A stretch of 64,000 bases of DNA. Source: Hemileia vastatrix. Lineage: Eukaryota; Basidiomycota; Pucciniomycetes; Pucciniales; Zaghouaniaceae. The position numbers were made by a program, and so were the translations under genes. The stretch covers positions 27,790,106 to 27,854,105 of the forward strand of contig JASXTE010000001.1 of the NCBI GenBank assembly GCA_030280995.1, written 5' to 3'. The notes beneath the pieces are model-generated. The model saw nothing but the letters and a program-made list of their open reading frames with translations, searched no databases and had not been told where the DNA came from. Shown here piece after piece: positions 42,184 through 54,931 of this stretch. Numbering within the stretch: position 1 is the stretch's first letter; each line of letters begins with the position of its first letter.

Positions 42184-43338
42184 CAACTATAGCCATTGAT
42201 CTTTGAGGTCAGCAAGTAAGTTATGAAGTATAGTGCAACACAGAGTCCAGTTGAATACTGCCTCCATTCCAGATTTATTTCCAAGAGGATTTCTTAATTC
42301 CCTTAAACCTGAAAAAAAACCTTTCAAGATTCCAATTGAATGTTCAATACATACTCTTGAATTTGCCAAACAGTTGTTGAACTTGGAATTTCGACTGTCT
42401 TCAGATGCTGCCCCCCAAAAATCAGAAAGCACATACTTTCCATTCACATTATCAGAATCTTCCAGAAGATACTGATCTTTATTAAAGAATTTTTCAGGCT
42501 CTTTTGAAATTTTCATTCTCTGAAAGATGTAGGAATCATGACATGATCCAGGATAGCTAGCAAAGAAAGATATAAATTTTTTGTTGATGTCTCATATAAG
42601 CTGAACAGATATTGAATATATATAGAGAAGATATAGTTGCTTATGTTAGTATAAATGAAAAAAAAGAATGGAATTTAAAATATGCTACATCTTTTTTTGG
42701 TCAAAGTAATTGTTTCCACCTTGAGCAGGCTTCTGACTCAAAGGAGAAGTAGTACCATCAACAAAACCAATACATCCTGAAAAATCCTCTGCTTGAATAA
42801 ACTGAGATAATTCAAATTGTTCTTCTTCAGTTGGCCAGGTGAGAAGTTTAGATTCCAAGGAGTTTATAGCAGTGACACACTGTTTTATATAAGTGTTAAC
42901 AGAGCCATACCCTAAATCAAAGAAATTTTCTAAAAATTTCAAGGCAGCTCTGTTACAATTGGAACCCAAAAAATATAGTGTGATGGTCAAATGAATTGAA
43001 GTATCATGTTGTGGTTTTTGAGAATTTTTGTAAAGCACCTGGTGGTCCTGAATAAGCTCAAGAAATTAAAGAAAACATTCCTGAGAAGTCTTGAACAACT
43101 TTCTAAAACTAGGTACAGATAGGTTAAGAAGTGTTTTGATGGTGTATTTGGGGGTATGAAGTACTTGAGGCTTTCTACAAAGAAGTTAATATTTCCTGGC
43201 CAATCTTTGATAAAAAAAAAGAAAATATTCTTCAAGATAAGAATCAGAATTTCAATTAGAGTCTAAGAGTAGATCAAGAGCTATGAAATTAATTTCTTGA
43301 TGTAGCTTATCACCATTTGAGAGTGAGGAAGGCATGGC
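42184..43338 (-). pseudogene. H2 Harbinger-type (HARBI1-like) transposase
   Basis: A second DDE transposase, different from that of H1. The ATG at 43338 begins MPSSLSNGDKLHQEINF. Blocks in order are FLGSNCNRAALKFLENFF (helix-turn-helix-like), GCIGFVDGTTSPLSQKP (first Asp, about 42755), SYPGSCHDSYIFQRM (second Asp, about 42550), VLSDFWGA, and NSRVCIEHSIGILKGFF (Glu, about 42330). The stretch 42600-42684 breaks the frame and could be an intron or a small insertion. Stops lie near 43240 and 43190, and a TGA at about 42595 replaces an expected codon. Confidence 0.85.
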
Positions 43339-43634
43339 TCTTATATGGTATAAAAATGTAAATGATGTACAATGTTTTGAGTTATAAAGTGTTATGCTGC
43401 GGAGTGCTGTGTATGAATGGGATGATGCTGAAAAATCAGTGAAATGGGAAATTATGGTGAAATCAGCACTTTTGGTTGAGAAAGTGTGGATTTGAGTGAA
43501 ATAAGTGATTTATTTGATTTTGAAATCAGCCAATGTTGGGGCTAGTGCTTTTTGGAAATCTGTACTTAAATAAGTGTGGATTTGGTCAAATTTAAGTGAG
43601 TATTTGTAAGTGTGGATTTTCCAGAACTGACACC
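43339..43634 (-). mobile_element. 5' terminal region of the H2 element
   Basis: It ends at 43634 with CAGAACTGACACC. Repeated AAGTGTGGATTT and TAAGTG blocks (43565-43615) act as subterminal repeats. The fragment at 1524-1631 shares the terminal GTGTCAGTTCTG and the CACTTA spacing. The target duplication cannot be read because the other end was not found. Confidence 0.6.
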
Positions 43635-43718
43635 AACAAATGAATATGTCTATTATTCTCTATTAATAACTCTATTATTTTTAAAATTGTATAATAGCTA
43701 TTCAATTTTCAAATATTA

Positions 43719-45126
43719 GAGAATGTGCAATAATCCATCAAGTTAGCCCAATTAAACAACTTTTATGCATTAATTTGTCATTTTTTCTCCAATCATCATT
43801 TATGCTAATTTCCATCAAAAAATTATCTTTATAGATAAAAGTTGCATAATGGAAAATAATGCAGGATAATTGAGCACCATATGATCTTAACACCACAGGA
43901 CATAAGGTTCTTATGCATTTAATTCTCAATTTTTTCTACTTTATGTCATTTTGTATCTTTTTTTACACATTCAGTATCTACCCTTCAACATGAAATATTT
44001 CACTTTGTTTTTTCCATAGCCTGTTTCATCTCTTTTCCATTTCCTCCACTTTCATATGTCCCACATATTATTTCATCTTCCTCTTCCTTGCACAATTGTT
44101 TCATCCTGCATATTATTCCCCTCCTCATTGTCTTGTGAAATGATTCCAGACACCCCCTTTGACTCAGAAAAGCAACTCACTAAATCTTGGCCTCATGTCA
44201 GCCTAAAGCCAGTTTTTTAGTTTTTAGCTTTATAAATTCATTGCATGTTGAAATCTAAGCCTCTTTACCATATCACAACCATGGTAGTAAAACAGTTAAT
44301 TTGAGAATCAAAAAAATTCACTAATTATATGTGCAGGGTTTTGAATACAATGAATATGAATATGTGATCTCAAGTCCATAAAAGTAATGTGAGAAACAGC
44401 ATCCAATTAAATTTACTTGGATTTATGAAATTTCATGTCAAAATTTTCTGTTTTCCATTAGTAAATGTGCCTATAGTAGGTGAATTCCCATTTATTAAAA
44501 ATAAATTGCATAGTGAAGCAAATGAGTTTGATAATTTTACATGCAAACAATTATTCATAATTATAAAATAATTTGGATAAATGAATGTGAATTGTTCATT
44601 CCTATGGGGTTGATAGGTTCAGTCCTTAATTACTCTCATTATGAAGAGGGAGAAAGGGAATATGAAATCACAATATAGAATAAGAAAAGAAGCACTAGCT
44701 TGTGCAAAAACCCTACCTAATTTAATTGAAAACCAGGAGCTTAGGAAGTAAAAAATATTCAAGTGAAAAATTTGACTAGTGGGTGTAAAGTGAGGTGTAA
44801 ATTCAAAAAGAAAACACTCTTTTTAAGGCAGAAAATCACTATTTTAAAAGCAGTAAACAATGATATTTCAAATTAAAAATATCACTGTTTCAAATAAGTG
44901 ATGTTGCTAATTACAAAGCAGCATTTTTGCTATAAAAGTGACACAAGGAAAGCATAGACATAAGGAGTTAATGATGCATGACTGTGGAGCTCCAGCTTTA
45001 GCACAAATTAGAAAATTCATATTGAATAATATTTTGAATGATTGCAGAAACAGGCCAATAAACCTACTTTTTTAATGTTGCACAACATTTGATAATGAAA
45101 TTTTTAATGCATGATTGTACATGCTC
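43719..45126 (-). mobile_element. H1-family nonautonomous Harbinger copy
   Basis: 1408 bp with ends GAGAATGTGCAATAATCCAT and, reverse complemented, GAGCATGTACAATCATGCAT. The TTA target duplication is exact (43716-43718 and 45127-45129). About 160 bp at 44965-45126 matches H1's left end (1634-3005 without the Tc1 insertion). About 470 bp at 43719-44210 matches H1's right end, including sequence on both sides of element 1. The middle, 44220-44960, is unrelated to visible H1 sequence. No gene inside; the small open frames are not supported. Confidence 0.93.
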
Positions 45127-45129
45127 TTA

Positions 45130-45807
45130 TGTGTGTACAAGGCTATAGTTAGGAGGTTTTAAGATTTTACCATTAGGTTATCATTACTATTCATAATCCT
45201 TGAAGCTTGAATTGCTGCTCTCGTAGCTGGTTAAGGTGAAAATGGAAAAATGAGCCTAAAAATAAAAAGGTGGCCTCAGAAACAGTAGTAAATTTGGCCT
45301 TGGAAGAAGCAGAAAAGGAACCCTTAGAAGAAGCCAAAAAGGTGGCCTCAGAAGCAGAAACCAAGGTGGTTCTTTTAAGACCCCTTTTATATTAATATGA
45401 TTGGAAAAGAATTTCAATACATGACTACCAACAAACATTAATTTATAAGAGTTTTTCCTCTTCCACTTTTTGAATCTACTCAGCCAAATTACAGCTTTAG
45501 AGACTTAGCTTTCATTTACACTATATAATTTTAAATACCCTATTTTTAAATTAAGCACAATCCAATTTTTTTTAAGAAACAAGTGATAGCTTTCTCAAAA
45601 AACCTTGTTGTAGGAAGTTTTGCAGACAAATTCCTGCTTCAACTGTACTTTCAGCTAGAGTAATTCTATGTACTGAAATAAAATTGCCTGATGATGAGAA
45701 GCTTCTTTCACTAAGTTCTGATGTATTTGGAATACAAAATTAATCTTTGGAAACGTCCTCTGATAGTATTTCCACCACCAAAGGGTGTCATGGGTTTTAG
45801 AAGCATG
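45130..45807 (+). repeat. Gap holding a degenerate coding repeat
   Basis: At 45262-45370 one plus frame reads KVASETVVNLALEEAEKEPL then EEAKKVASEAETKVV. This is two to three imperfect helical units with a KVASE core, ended by a stop near 45393. It may be the remains of a helical-repeat protein; no start or domain is visible. The rest of the stretch holds nothing recognised. Confidence 0.35.
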
Positions 45808-47714
45808 ACTTTCTTATTTAGGACTATTGATTTTGATACTTAAATGTATAAAAATAACAATTTTCAAAATTAATGTTTTTATGCTAGAAATGGCTTCTGT
45901 GTACTGGCCTCATGCTGCCTGCGTTTATCCTATGTGCATAGCTTCATTTTTAACAAATTTAGTAATTTCACAATATAATTACCCCACATTTTATGCTCCA
46001 TATGTGTAAACAGGCTAAAATAATTGAGATGCACTTATTTAGTGTCCAAATTTAATTATTAGTGAATTGGCCTCATTATATGTACTAATTTCATTAAAAA
46101 CCTCAAGATTGGCACCCATATTTAACTACCATACTTAAACTTGCCTATTTAGTCAAGGATTTACCTGTGAAACTCCTTCCAAGATTCTGAATTCAGTAGC
46201 CCCACATCTCACATCTTATTTTGGGTTTCTCAATGGTTTCTGTCAAGGGGTCCTAATAGTCTAGAAGAGTTTATGGCAGTCCAAACGGTGATGAAGGTGG
46301 ATAACTCAAGGATTTCAAAACAGGTACATAGATTTTATCTTTGTGTTTAATTACTCAAATAAAAGGTATAGGGATAATATTATTATTAATTATAAGGTTT
46401 AGATTTACACATTTGTAAGTACTAAAACAATAGTAGTAGCAATGAAAATGGTTTTGATTTGTATATAATAAAATTGTAAGTTGTATGGGATGAAGAAAAA
46501 CAGCACAAAGTGGAGGGCCTTTTATAGGCAAAAAGGAGAGAGAGCACACGGAGTTGAGAGGCCTACATACAAGGAAGTGAGAGAAAAGATCCTCCCAAAA
46601 TAAGAAATTAAGAATAACAGAGAGTACTAAAAATATGTGCCAATAAAATATATTTTAATATATATCAATTTATTTGAAATATTTTAAAGTTCACTTTTAA
46701 ATGTCACACTTAGTAAAAACAATTTTATTTTTTCAATTTTTAGAATTTTAATATAATTTTAGTATTTTAAATAAACTAATTTGAATTTTTTATTTATTTT
46801 TAGTATTAGTATATTTTTATCTCTTTTAACCTGTCATTGAGCATGGTGTTAGGGAGTAAAATATAAGGGACAGTAACATTAATTTAAATATTTACTAAAT
46901 TTACTTAATTTCTTACAAGTAATTTTAAAGTAAATATAATATAATCAATAATAAAATAAGGAATAAAAAGGTGTGGCTTAATCCCAGGAAATAATTAATT
47001 ATTTTACTGGGTAAGTCTAGCAGCCTGGCTGACAGTTTCTAAGGCTATATTGATCATTCTTAGATGGGGATTTCACATAAAAAAATTTAATAAATAAGAC
47101 CTAAAATTCTACTGTTAATCCCACTTAATTAGAAACTATATTTAGGTACTTTATTTCCTTATTTAGTTGTTTATTTTAAGAGTTAAATGCGTATACCCTC
47201 ATTTTGGTTATTACTCTCTTTTGATGGATTAACACCTGTTATTTTTGTATTTTGGCATGTGATATGATTCTTCCTTTGTTATTGGTTGATCCTTGGTTTG
47301 ATGGAAATGTTTAACTTCTAGTTTGGGGCGTCATTGGTCATGTATAGGATTGATGAATTAAAGGGCAAACATTGGGGAATTCATGGGTATAAAAGGAGGA
47401 GGTTTTTGGGCTTATATTCTGCATTCTTTTACATCACCTTACAAATATATAACCAAAATAGTAGAATAAATATTCATTATTACTGTTAAAGTCTTTTAAA
47501 TATTTTTCAAAATTATTAGTTCTATTTTTTTCCCAACTGTAATTTGCATACCATTTATAATTAGTGAGATTGATTTACTGAGACCATTATATTGAGTTAT
47601 ATTTTATTATTTAGTTGGATTTGGAAAAATTTTTTCAATCTGGACCATTAAAATCTTCTAGAAAACTGAATAATCAAGCTATTCACTTCTCTTTACTTTA
47701 ACTAAGACTGAAAT
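45808..47714 (+). repeat. 5' alpha LTR of element 2, truncated and split
   Basis: The pieces are 45808-46240 and 47040-47714. The left about 400 bp of the LTR is missing. It ends ACTTTAACTAAGACTGAAA just before the primer-site candidate. GGTATAAAAGGAGG near 47389 is its TATA region. A matching segment of the 3' LTR is at 54704-54931. Confidence 0.85.
46241..47034 (-). mobile_element. Beta solo LTR inside the element 2 LTR
   Basis: 794 bp, starting TGTCAAGGGGTCCTAATAG and ending GCAGCCTGGCTGACA. The GTTTC duplication is exact (46236-46240 and 47035-47039). It has the same orientation as the LTR of element 4. Two small AT-rich frames inside are not genes. Confidence 0.96.
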
Positions 47715-48310
47715 TTGGGGGCATTTCCTCAAGAATTCTGTTGCTTTATCTTTCAGTCAGTTAAAATTCTAAAAAGGCTACAGTAAATATAATCCCCATA
47801 GAAATATTTAGATTAATTACAAAGGTTTGATTCACTACATATAGTGATATCAGAAAAATAATCCCAGTTATACAAAAAATCTTGATATCAGAATCAAAAA
47901 ATTTACTACTAATTGAACATAAATTTTTCTTAGAAAAGATCTGTTGATAGACCAATTAAATTTGTAATCTTTTCAGATAATAAACCAAATAATAAAAACT
48001 AATTAATTGATTCTTTTTAACAGGAATCTTAATCCTTTTTTCTTTTTTTGTAAAATTCATTAAATATTTCAAAAGAAAATTACTGAAAATTTCTTTTTTA
48101 AAAATAAAACATGGTTACATTTTGCAGACCTATTACATTAAGTGGCCACATAAAAGCATATTTGACTTTTGGCACTCATAAATTCACTTTAAAAACCTAA
48201 AAGTAAGCAATTAGTTGACTTCAGTAGTGCTATACATTACTTATAAAACTGCTTCTTGAAGTTTTTAAACACTTATATCTTGATTTATTGATACATTACC
48301 AACTTGAAAG
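47715..48310 (+). other. Element 2 leader
   Basis: Untranslated region between LTR and gag. It begins with the primer-site candidate TTTGGGGGCATTTCC. It is AT-rich with no supported frame. The opposite strand resembles the leader of element 1 (18532-19124). Confidence 0.6.
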
Positions 48311-48331
48311 ATGCTTGACAACTATGACAAT

Positions 48332-48389
48332 GTGAGTAACAAGGTTAAACCTTCAAAATTAATACACATAGCTGATAAGACTGTTACAG
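48332..48389 (+). other. Candidate 58-nt intron in the element 2 gag leader
   Basis: The donor is GTGAGTAA after codon 7, with branch-like GCTGAT and acceptor TGTTACAG. Exon 2 begins GAAATTCAAATG in frame B, identical to element 1's exon 2 start. The equal length (58 nt) and position in two diverged elements support a real intron. Confidence 0.65.
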
Positions 48390-48449
48390 GAAATTCAAAT
48401 GTAGGATCAAGGATCTCCAACCCAGATAAGCAGCAGCAACACTCCTCAA

Positions 48450-48850
48450 ATGAGAATAGAGGAAAAAGAAAGATTGTTAAACAAAATCTCAATAAATAAA
48501 TCAAAAAAAACGTTGAAAGAGAAAATTTATTCCCTATCACAGCCTCTAAAAAACTTAAATGTAAAGTTCAAAAACAAGGTGGACCAATTGAACAACCTAG
48601 AAAAGATAGAAGCTCAAGGTTTTATAGAAGTCAATCAAACTCTGGTAAGACTCAAGGCACAGCCTACTTCAGTAGTCAAAAAACCTTCCACAGCTCCAGC
48701 TCAAGAATAAGAGCACCAAATCACATTCAGAAAGTGAAAATAGGACTTGTACTCACTTAACTACAATCATCTGTATCATAAGAGCTCAAGAAGTCACCCT
48801 TACAGGGGAAAGTGAAAGAGAGGAGGGAGAAGTGGAATAAGACTATGGTG
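48450..48850 (+). pseudogene. Overlapping gag frame B of element 2
   Basis: Open from 48450 to 48710 (MRIEEKERLLNKISINKSKK, VDQLNNLEKIEAQGFIEVN), then three stops, then HPYRGK and SGIRLW before the final stop at 48849. Frame B is thus kept for 86 codons here, while the main frame over the same bases has about ten stops. That indicates frame B was the translated one. The element 1 counterpart is very similar in protein sequence. Confidence 0.65.
48806..48812 (+). promoter_or_regulatory. Candidate -1 frameshift heptamer G GGA AAG (element 2)
   Basis: Identical to element 1's heptamer and in the same codon register of frame B (AGG GGA AAG). The frame B stop lies about 37 nt downstream in both. 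A -1 slip enters the frame coding for KERREKWNKTMVSH. Confidence 0.55.
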
Positions 48851-50639
48851 AGTCATTTATCTACTAATCAATTATATAATACTAATAAAGAACTAATCAT
48901 AGGTAATAAAATTGATAAAGATGTATTAGATATAATTGATAAGGATCTCAAGAATTATTCATTTGAACATGGTATTTTAGATTTATCTTTACATGATAAC
49001 ACTGTACATTGTTTTATTGGAAACAAGGATAATACTAATAACATTAAAATTGAGCCAAATGAATTTAACTTTGAGGCCAACAAAAATGATGAAACTACTG
49101 AGTTAGACACTGATAAGATTGAATATTTCATGAAAGAAAATCCAATGGAATCAAAAATAATAAGTAAATTATTATTAAGAGTTGAAAGATTGTAAGAATT
49201 CTCAAAAGAGTTCAACAATAATACAGAGAATTTATTATTAAATCTTAAAAAATAATTGAGTACTACTTCCAATAAAATAAAGGTCATTGAAAATTCAAAT
49301 ATTGAATTAAAAAATTAAAAATTAAAAATAAACTCTAATATTATGAGTTTATACAATAAATTAGAACATTCTCAGAATACAATGGCTACAATTGAGGGAC
49401 AGGTAAAATTTTATTTTTCAAATGTAAATGATAATTTATCACATATACCTGTAGTAAAAGATAGATTACAGAGATTAGAAATAGAAGTAGCTAATAATTT
49501 CAAAAATACTTACAAAATAAATGACAAAACCTCTTATGTGGAAAATATACCACTTCACATGAAACATTCATATGAAAAACCAATTATTGAAAAAGAAAAT
49601 AGTGTCATGGACACTGAGAGTAAAAAATAAGTAAAGGATGAAATACATGATCATCTATCCAAAGTAAGTGAATTACTAAATATTATTCAGGTTAAGGAAG
49701 TCAGAACTAACCAAAAGAGCTTGCCTAAGTTAGATCAGTACCCTTCTTTTGATGGAGATTCAAAATCTGATTGGCAATAATTCATTCTAAGAATTGATAA
49801 CTTACAATTTTCATACAAATTACCTAATGAAGAAATTAAATAAAAATTAGTATCTTTATTTACAGATGTGGCCTTCTTATAGTTTGAATCTGTATTGAGT
49901 GAGGGAATTAACTACTCCTGGTTTTAATGGAAGGCACTAATTCAAAGATAATTTTATGGCCCAAAATTTAGAATCACTCAAAGAAGATTGTATAAAAAAC
50001 CAGATATAATCCAAATGCTGGTAATAAGCCAATGGTATCTTTAATTAATTTGATAAAAATAATGAAAGCCATGGATACAGAAATGGATTACAATGAATGG
50101 AAATAAAAAATAATATATAATGCTTATATCAGTCAGAGACATTGTTGTAGCTAGAGTTGAAACCATCAGAGGTAATTTAGAATTTATTAATATATGCAAT
50201 GAAATATTATTGAACCCCAAATATGAGACAAGGTATATCCATTATAAGAAAAATATTGAGGTAGTAAAACCTACAAAAATAAGTGACCAGTGGAGAAGAA
50301 AAAACCTTCTGCTCCTCTTGTTCCTAAGAAACAAGAAAGTAACACTTTCTATAAATTTAATGAACCATGGGTAAAAGGTCATACTTGTAAGAAAAGAATA
50401 AATGTTATTGAAAACTCACAAGATTCTGAACCAAGTAATCATGAAGATGAAAAGGAGGAGTCTAGTGAAGATTGTAAAAGTAAAATTTCTTACAGTGATG
50501 ATGAAAATGAGATATTTGTATTAGAACAGGATATTATGTTCCTGAATGATGCAATATATCATGCAGATACATATTTGACTTCCACTGAGGAAGCTGAAAT
50601 AATGAAAGATGCAAATCATGATACTTAAAAAATCACACC

Positions 50640-53600
50640 TATTAAAGCACCTGTTATAATGAGTAAAAGAAATGAATGCCATTCTTGACACTGGGGATGC
50701 AGGTAGTGTAGTTTCAGTTAACACATTAATAAAACTTAGTATATTGGAAAATTGGAACCTGTAAAGACAAAAAACTTGCAAGGTTTTGTTTCAGTATTAT
50801 GTCAAATTGCCAAATACAAGACATCTGTATTATTTAAATAAAATAATGGATATGTAAGAGAAGTATGTGAATTTTTAGTGATTGGTTAATGATTGGCAAT
50901 GATTTATTGACCAAATTTGGCATTAAAACAGATCCTGAAAAAAGTTGCTTCACAATTGGAGTAAATGGAAAAAAAAAATTTTGAGATTCATTCTGAAAAT
51001 TCAATTTATTGCTTTCTCCTAAAAAAGAACAATTCCAAGGTGGAAGATCCACCTCTGAAGTGGTTGAATTGGCAAATGAGATTCAAAAAGTCTCTTTTAG
51101 CCCTCAACTCTCAAAAATTGAAGAAGTTAATATTTTGAGATTGATAAAATCTTATCCTATGGCATTCGCCCATGTTTCCAATGAACTAGAATTGGTCAAA
51201 GACCATGAAATGGAAATCTCCTTAAGTTGTGATTTGGATAATATTCCTGACAGCTTAGAAAAGAAACCTTACCCAGATTCTCCTGCAAAAAGGAAAGACA
51301 TTGAAAAAAAAAGTTAAATGTTTTTAGAAATGGGTATTGTTGAAAAAGTAGAAACAACTCCTAAATATTTTGTTATTTCTCTAGTTATAATCTCTTATGA
51401 AAAAGATGAGGAAAGATTATGTGGTAATTACAGAGCTCTAAATACATTCACTGTGGATAATCTTTACACTTTCCCAAGGATAGCTTCTATCCATGCTACC
51501 TAACAAGGAGAAAAATACATTTCCTGTCTGGATAGAAACAAAGGTTACCATAGTATTCCAGTGGAAAAGAATTCTCAGAATTTCTTACTCATAACCCCAC
51601 ACATGGGAATATATAAATATGTCAGAATGCCTTTTAGCCCAAAGAGTTCCCCTTCAGTCTTCCAAATATTTATAGATAGTGTTTTTCATCAGGAAATGAT
51701 TTAAGGATGGCTCTTAATATATATTTATGACATCATAGTGTTTTCAAAAACATGATGAAAATTTAAATCACCTGAGAAGAGTATTTCAAAAAATGACTTA
51801 AATAAACATGTCAATAGCATTGAAAAAAATGTAAGTTTTGGTTTTAATCCTTGAATATGCTGGGCATTTTGTATCTGGCTTAAAAATTTGTGTTGACCAG
51901 AAAAATGTGGCAGAAATAAAGACTATTTATATAACTAAAAATGTGAAAGATATGAAAAGCTTTCTTGGTATGCACAGATATTATAGGCAATATATAAAAA
52001 CTACCAATCCATTGCAGCCCCTTCAACAACATTAATCAGGAAAAATGAGGCTATCATCTGGAATAATGAAAGTCAAAATGCCTTTGATAAATTAAGGGAA
52101 TTTTTAATGTCAGATTAAATATTAGGACTGCCATATTTTAACCTCCCTTTTATCTTGTATACTGATGCAGGCTTTACAGGTTTAGGTGCTGCTTTACAGA
52201 AGAAACAGAAAATAAATGGTAAATTTTCTGAAGCAGTAATCTGTTATATATCCTGAACCTTAAGAAAATCAGAAATCAGGTATGGTGCTACTTAACTAGT
52301 ATGTTAAGCTGTTGTGTGGGCCCTGGAGAAACTTCATTACTTTCTGGAAGACCTTAAGTTTGAACTAATTACAGATTGAAGCTCAGTAAAATCATTACTA
52401 AACATGAAAACACTAAATAGCTTCATTTTTAAATTGAACCTAGCTGTACAAGAATACAGAGGAAGGATGAAAATAACACATAGAGCAGTAACCTTGCATT
52501 TTAATGTGGATTTTTTATCCAGAAGTCCTTTTCCAAATGATACTGAAAACCCATCATATGTACCTGAAAATGAGATGATACATATATTTGGGATTTATAT
52601 TGTGGATTTAGAGGAGGAATTCACACAAATAATATTAGAAAATTATTTATCTGATAAAGATTTGTCTAAATTATCAAACATCTTAAATTATTCAACAAAT
52701 GCCTCAATGAGTGTGTTAATTAAAACTTTACTTTCAAAGTATAAAACTGCATTGGAAAAAGGAAAATTGTCAATTGAGGATGGATACATATATAACAGGA
52801 AAACTACAAGTAATGTAATATTTATACCTCCATCTATGAAACAGTTAATTTTAAGTACTTTCCATGATGACATCTTAGCTGGTCATTTTAATTTTAACAA
52901 AACATTAACAAGAGTTAAAAACATAGCCTGGTGGATAAAAATGAAGGAAGAAGTACAAAAATAGATTGAAACATGTGACTCTTGTCAAAAATATGAAAGA
53001 TTAACTGAGAAGAGAGCTGGGTTTTTATAAAAAATTGAGCAGCAAAAATCCCATTGGGAAATTATAAAGATCGACTTTGTGACTGGCTTTCAATTATTAG
53101 GAAAAGAATTCTTTAACTCTTGCTGGGTAATTTTTGACCAACTAAAAAAAATGTGTAAGTTTATTTCTACCCATAAAGAGGTACTTGAAAAAGAGTTGGC
53201 ACTGATATGGTGAACTCAAATGATGAACAATTCTGCGTTCCCCAAAGTCATAATATCTGACAGAGATCCAAATTTTACTTCAGAATTATGTACATCTTTG
53301 ATGTAAGTATCTGGATGTAAATCAAAACTCTCTACAGCACACCATCCACAAACTGATGGAGTAGCTGAGAGAATTATACAGACTCTGGAGGATATGATCA
53401 GAAGATATTGTGCCATTGGATTAGAATACAAAGAAAATGAGAAACTCACACATGAATGGGTGAATTTGATTCATGGACTTGAATTTGCTTATATTAGAAC
53501 GACTCATTCTGTAACAAAAAAAAACCTTTGACCTCTGGCTGGGGTATGTTCCAAATAAACCAGTAAATCATTTAAACAAATTACCAAGGTTAGACATACA

Positions 53601-54150
53601 CCCTGGTACTAAATCCTCTATTCATATGCAAAAAATGTGTAGAAAGAATTCAGAGGAATTCATTAAAAAGCATTTGAGTATGAAAAGAAAAGATGAGATA
53701 AATCCCATAAAGAATTTGAATTTAAAAAAGGAGATGAGGTCCTTATTTCAACACTACATTTTAACTTACAAGGTAATGTTAAATTAAAAGATCCTTTTGT
53801 TGGACTTTTTTTAGTCAACAAAATGGTTGGTAATAATGCTGTGGAAGTCATATTATATGCCTTATATGATAGGAAACATCCAGTTTTCCCTATCTTGTTA
53901 TTAAAACCTAACGATGAAAATGATCCTGATTATTTTCAAAAAAAAGAGGAAGGCCTAAAAAATTAGCCTGAAGAACGTGTGGTCAAATCAGAGATTGAAA
54001 AATTAATCAAGAAAATAATCCTTACTAAAGAGAAAGGAGCTGAGTATTTATTAAGATAAAAGGAAAAATCAAGAAAATTTGATAGGTGGATACCTGAAAA
54101 TGAAATTCCAAATCTTTCCCCCCTTCTTAAAAGATTTAAACAGAAATAAT
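50640..54150 (+). pseudogene. Element 2 pol with AT-hook and chromodomain remnants
   Basis: The protease remnant reads AILDTGDAGSVVS near 50676. The RT has CGNYRALNTF, NKGYHSIPVEKNSQ and, at the catalytic site near 51725, YIYDII, so the first of the two essential aspartates is replaced by Tyr. RNase H is broken. The integrase keeps IDFVTGF, ISDRDPNFTSE and TDGVAERIIQ. An RGRPKK AT-hook appears after a one-base shift near 53945, and WIPENEIPNLSPLLKRFK ends the chromodomain-like tail. Many stops are scattered throughout. It is more decayed than elements 1, 3 and 4. Confidence 0.9.
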
Positions 54151-54310
54151 TTTCTGTTCAAACTTCTGAGGGGTTAAATCCAGTACTCATAATACTTTCT
54201 TGTGTTTTACTTCTTTAAAGAAATATTCTTTAATGCTACAGTTTTTTTCTGAATAACTAGAAAAACAAAATAAAAACTGTATAATTTTTTTTTTTTTTTA
54301 GGTAGGCTAG

Positions 54311-54931
54311 TTTCAGCCTTGATATTCACAGAACTTAGTAAAAAATGTATTAAAAATATTCTAGACACATTTAGTACACATGGGGACAATAAGTGAAAGT
54401 ATAAAATATGTATAAATAAGTGAAATAAGTCAGTTGAAACAATATATGCCATTATAATACTTTGAATATTCACATATATCCTCCTTTTTATAGGTCTTAT
54501 GTACTTAATATTAGGTTGGAATATATCAAGGTAGTCTGAAGAACCTTAGACATATGTTTACATAATTTTAAAGATAACTTAAAGCTATCATTTTCATTAT
54601 TATATTGAAATAATGAATAATGTGCTTAAAATCACTTAAAAGTTAAATATATGTGCTATAAATTTTGTAATATTAAAATTGCTCTTCTATATATCATATT
54701 TTCTTATTTGGGACTATTGATTTTGATACTTAAATGTATAAAAATAACACTTTTTAAAATTGATGTTTTTTATGCTAGAAATGGCTTCTGTGTACTGGCC
54801 TCATGCTGCCTGCGTTTATCCCATGTGCATAGCTTCATTATTAACAAATTTAGTAATTTCACAATATAATTACCCCACATTTTATGCTCCATATGTGTAA
54901 ACAGGCTGAAATAATTGAGATGCACTTATTT
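54311..54931 (+). repeat. 3' alpha LTR of element 2, truncated
   Basis: It starts TTTCAGCCTTGATATTCACA after a T-rich tract and GGTAGGCTAG. It holds the left about 620 bp of the LTR, ending GCACTTATTT. The sequence beyond the neighbouring LTR (56424 on) does not continue it, so the remainder was lost. Confidence 0.8.

Larger units (their letters stand above)
48311..50628 (+). pseudogene. Element 2 gag (main frame)
   Basis: It starts MLDNYDNVSNKVKPSK at 48311, matching the element 1 leader. The main frame is lost in the overlap with frame B (many stops) but is well kept after it: NKELIIGNKIDKDVLDIID at 48875 and KEYFMKENP-like sequence near 49120. Later pieces are MATIEGQVKFYFSNVND (49382), the capsid-like LPKLDQYPSFDGDSKSDWQ (49723, stop follows), and a degenerate zinc knuckle TFYKFNEPWVKGHTC (50345). 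Roughly ten stops or frame changes are seen. No function remains. Confidence 0.85.
45808..54931 (+). mobile_element. Element 2: decayed alpha-family chromovirus
   Basis: It has the same gene order as element 1 but on the plus strand and much older. The 5' LTR is cut at its left edge (starts 45808) and split by a beta solo LTR. The 3' LTR begins at 54311 and stops at 54931, where another alpha LTR abuts. The body, 47715-54310, holds gag and pol with dozens of stops and indels. The primer-site region (TTTGGGGGCATTTCCTCAAG) resembles that of element 1. No target duplication can be read because both outer LTR ends are lost. Confidence 0.9.
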
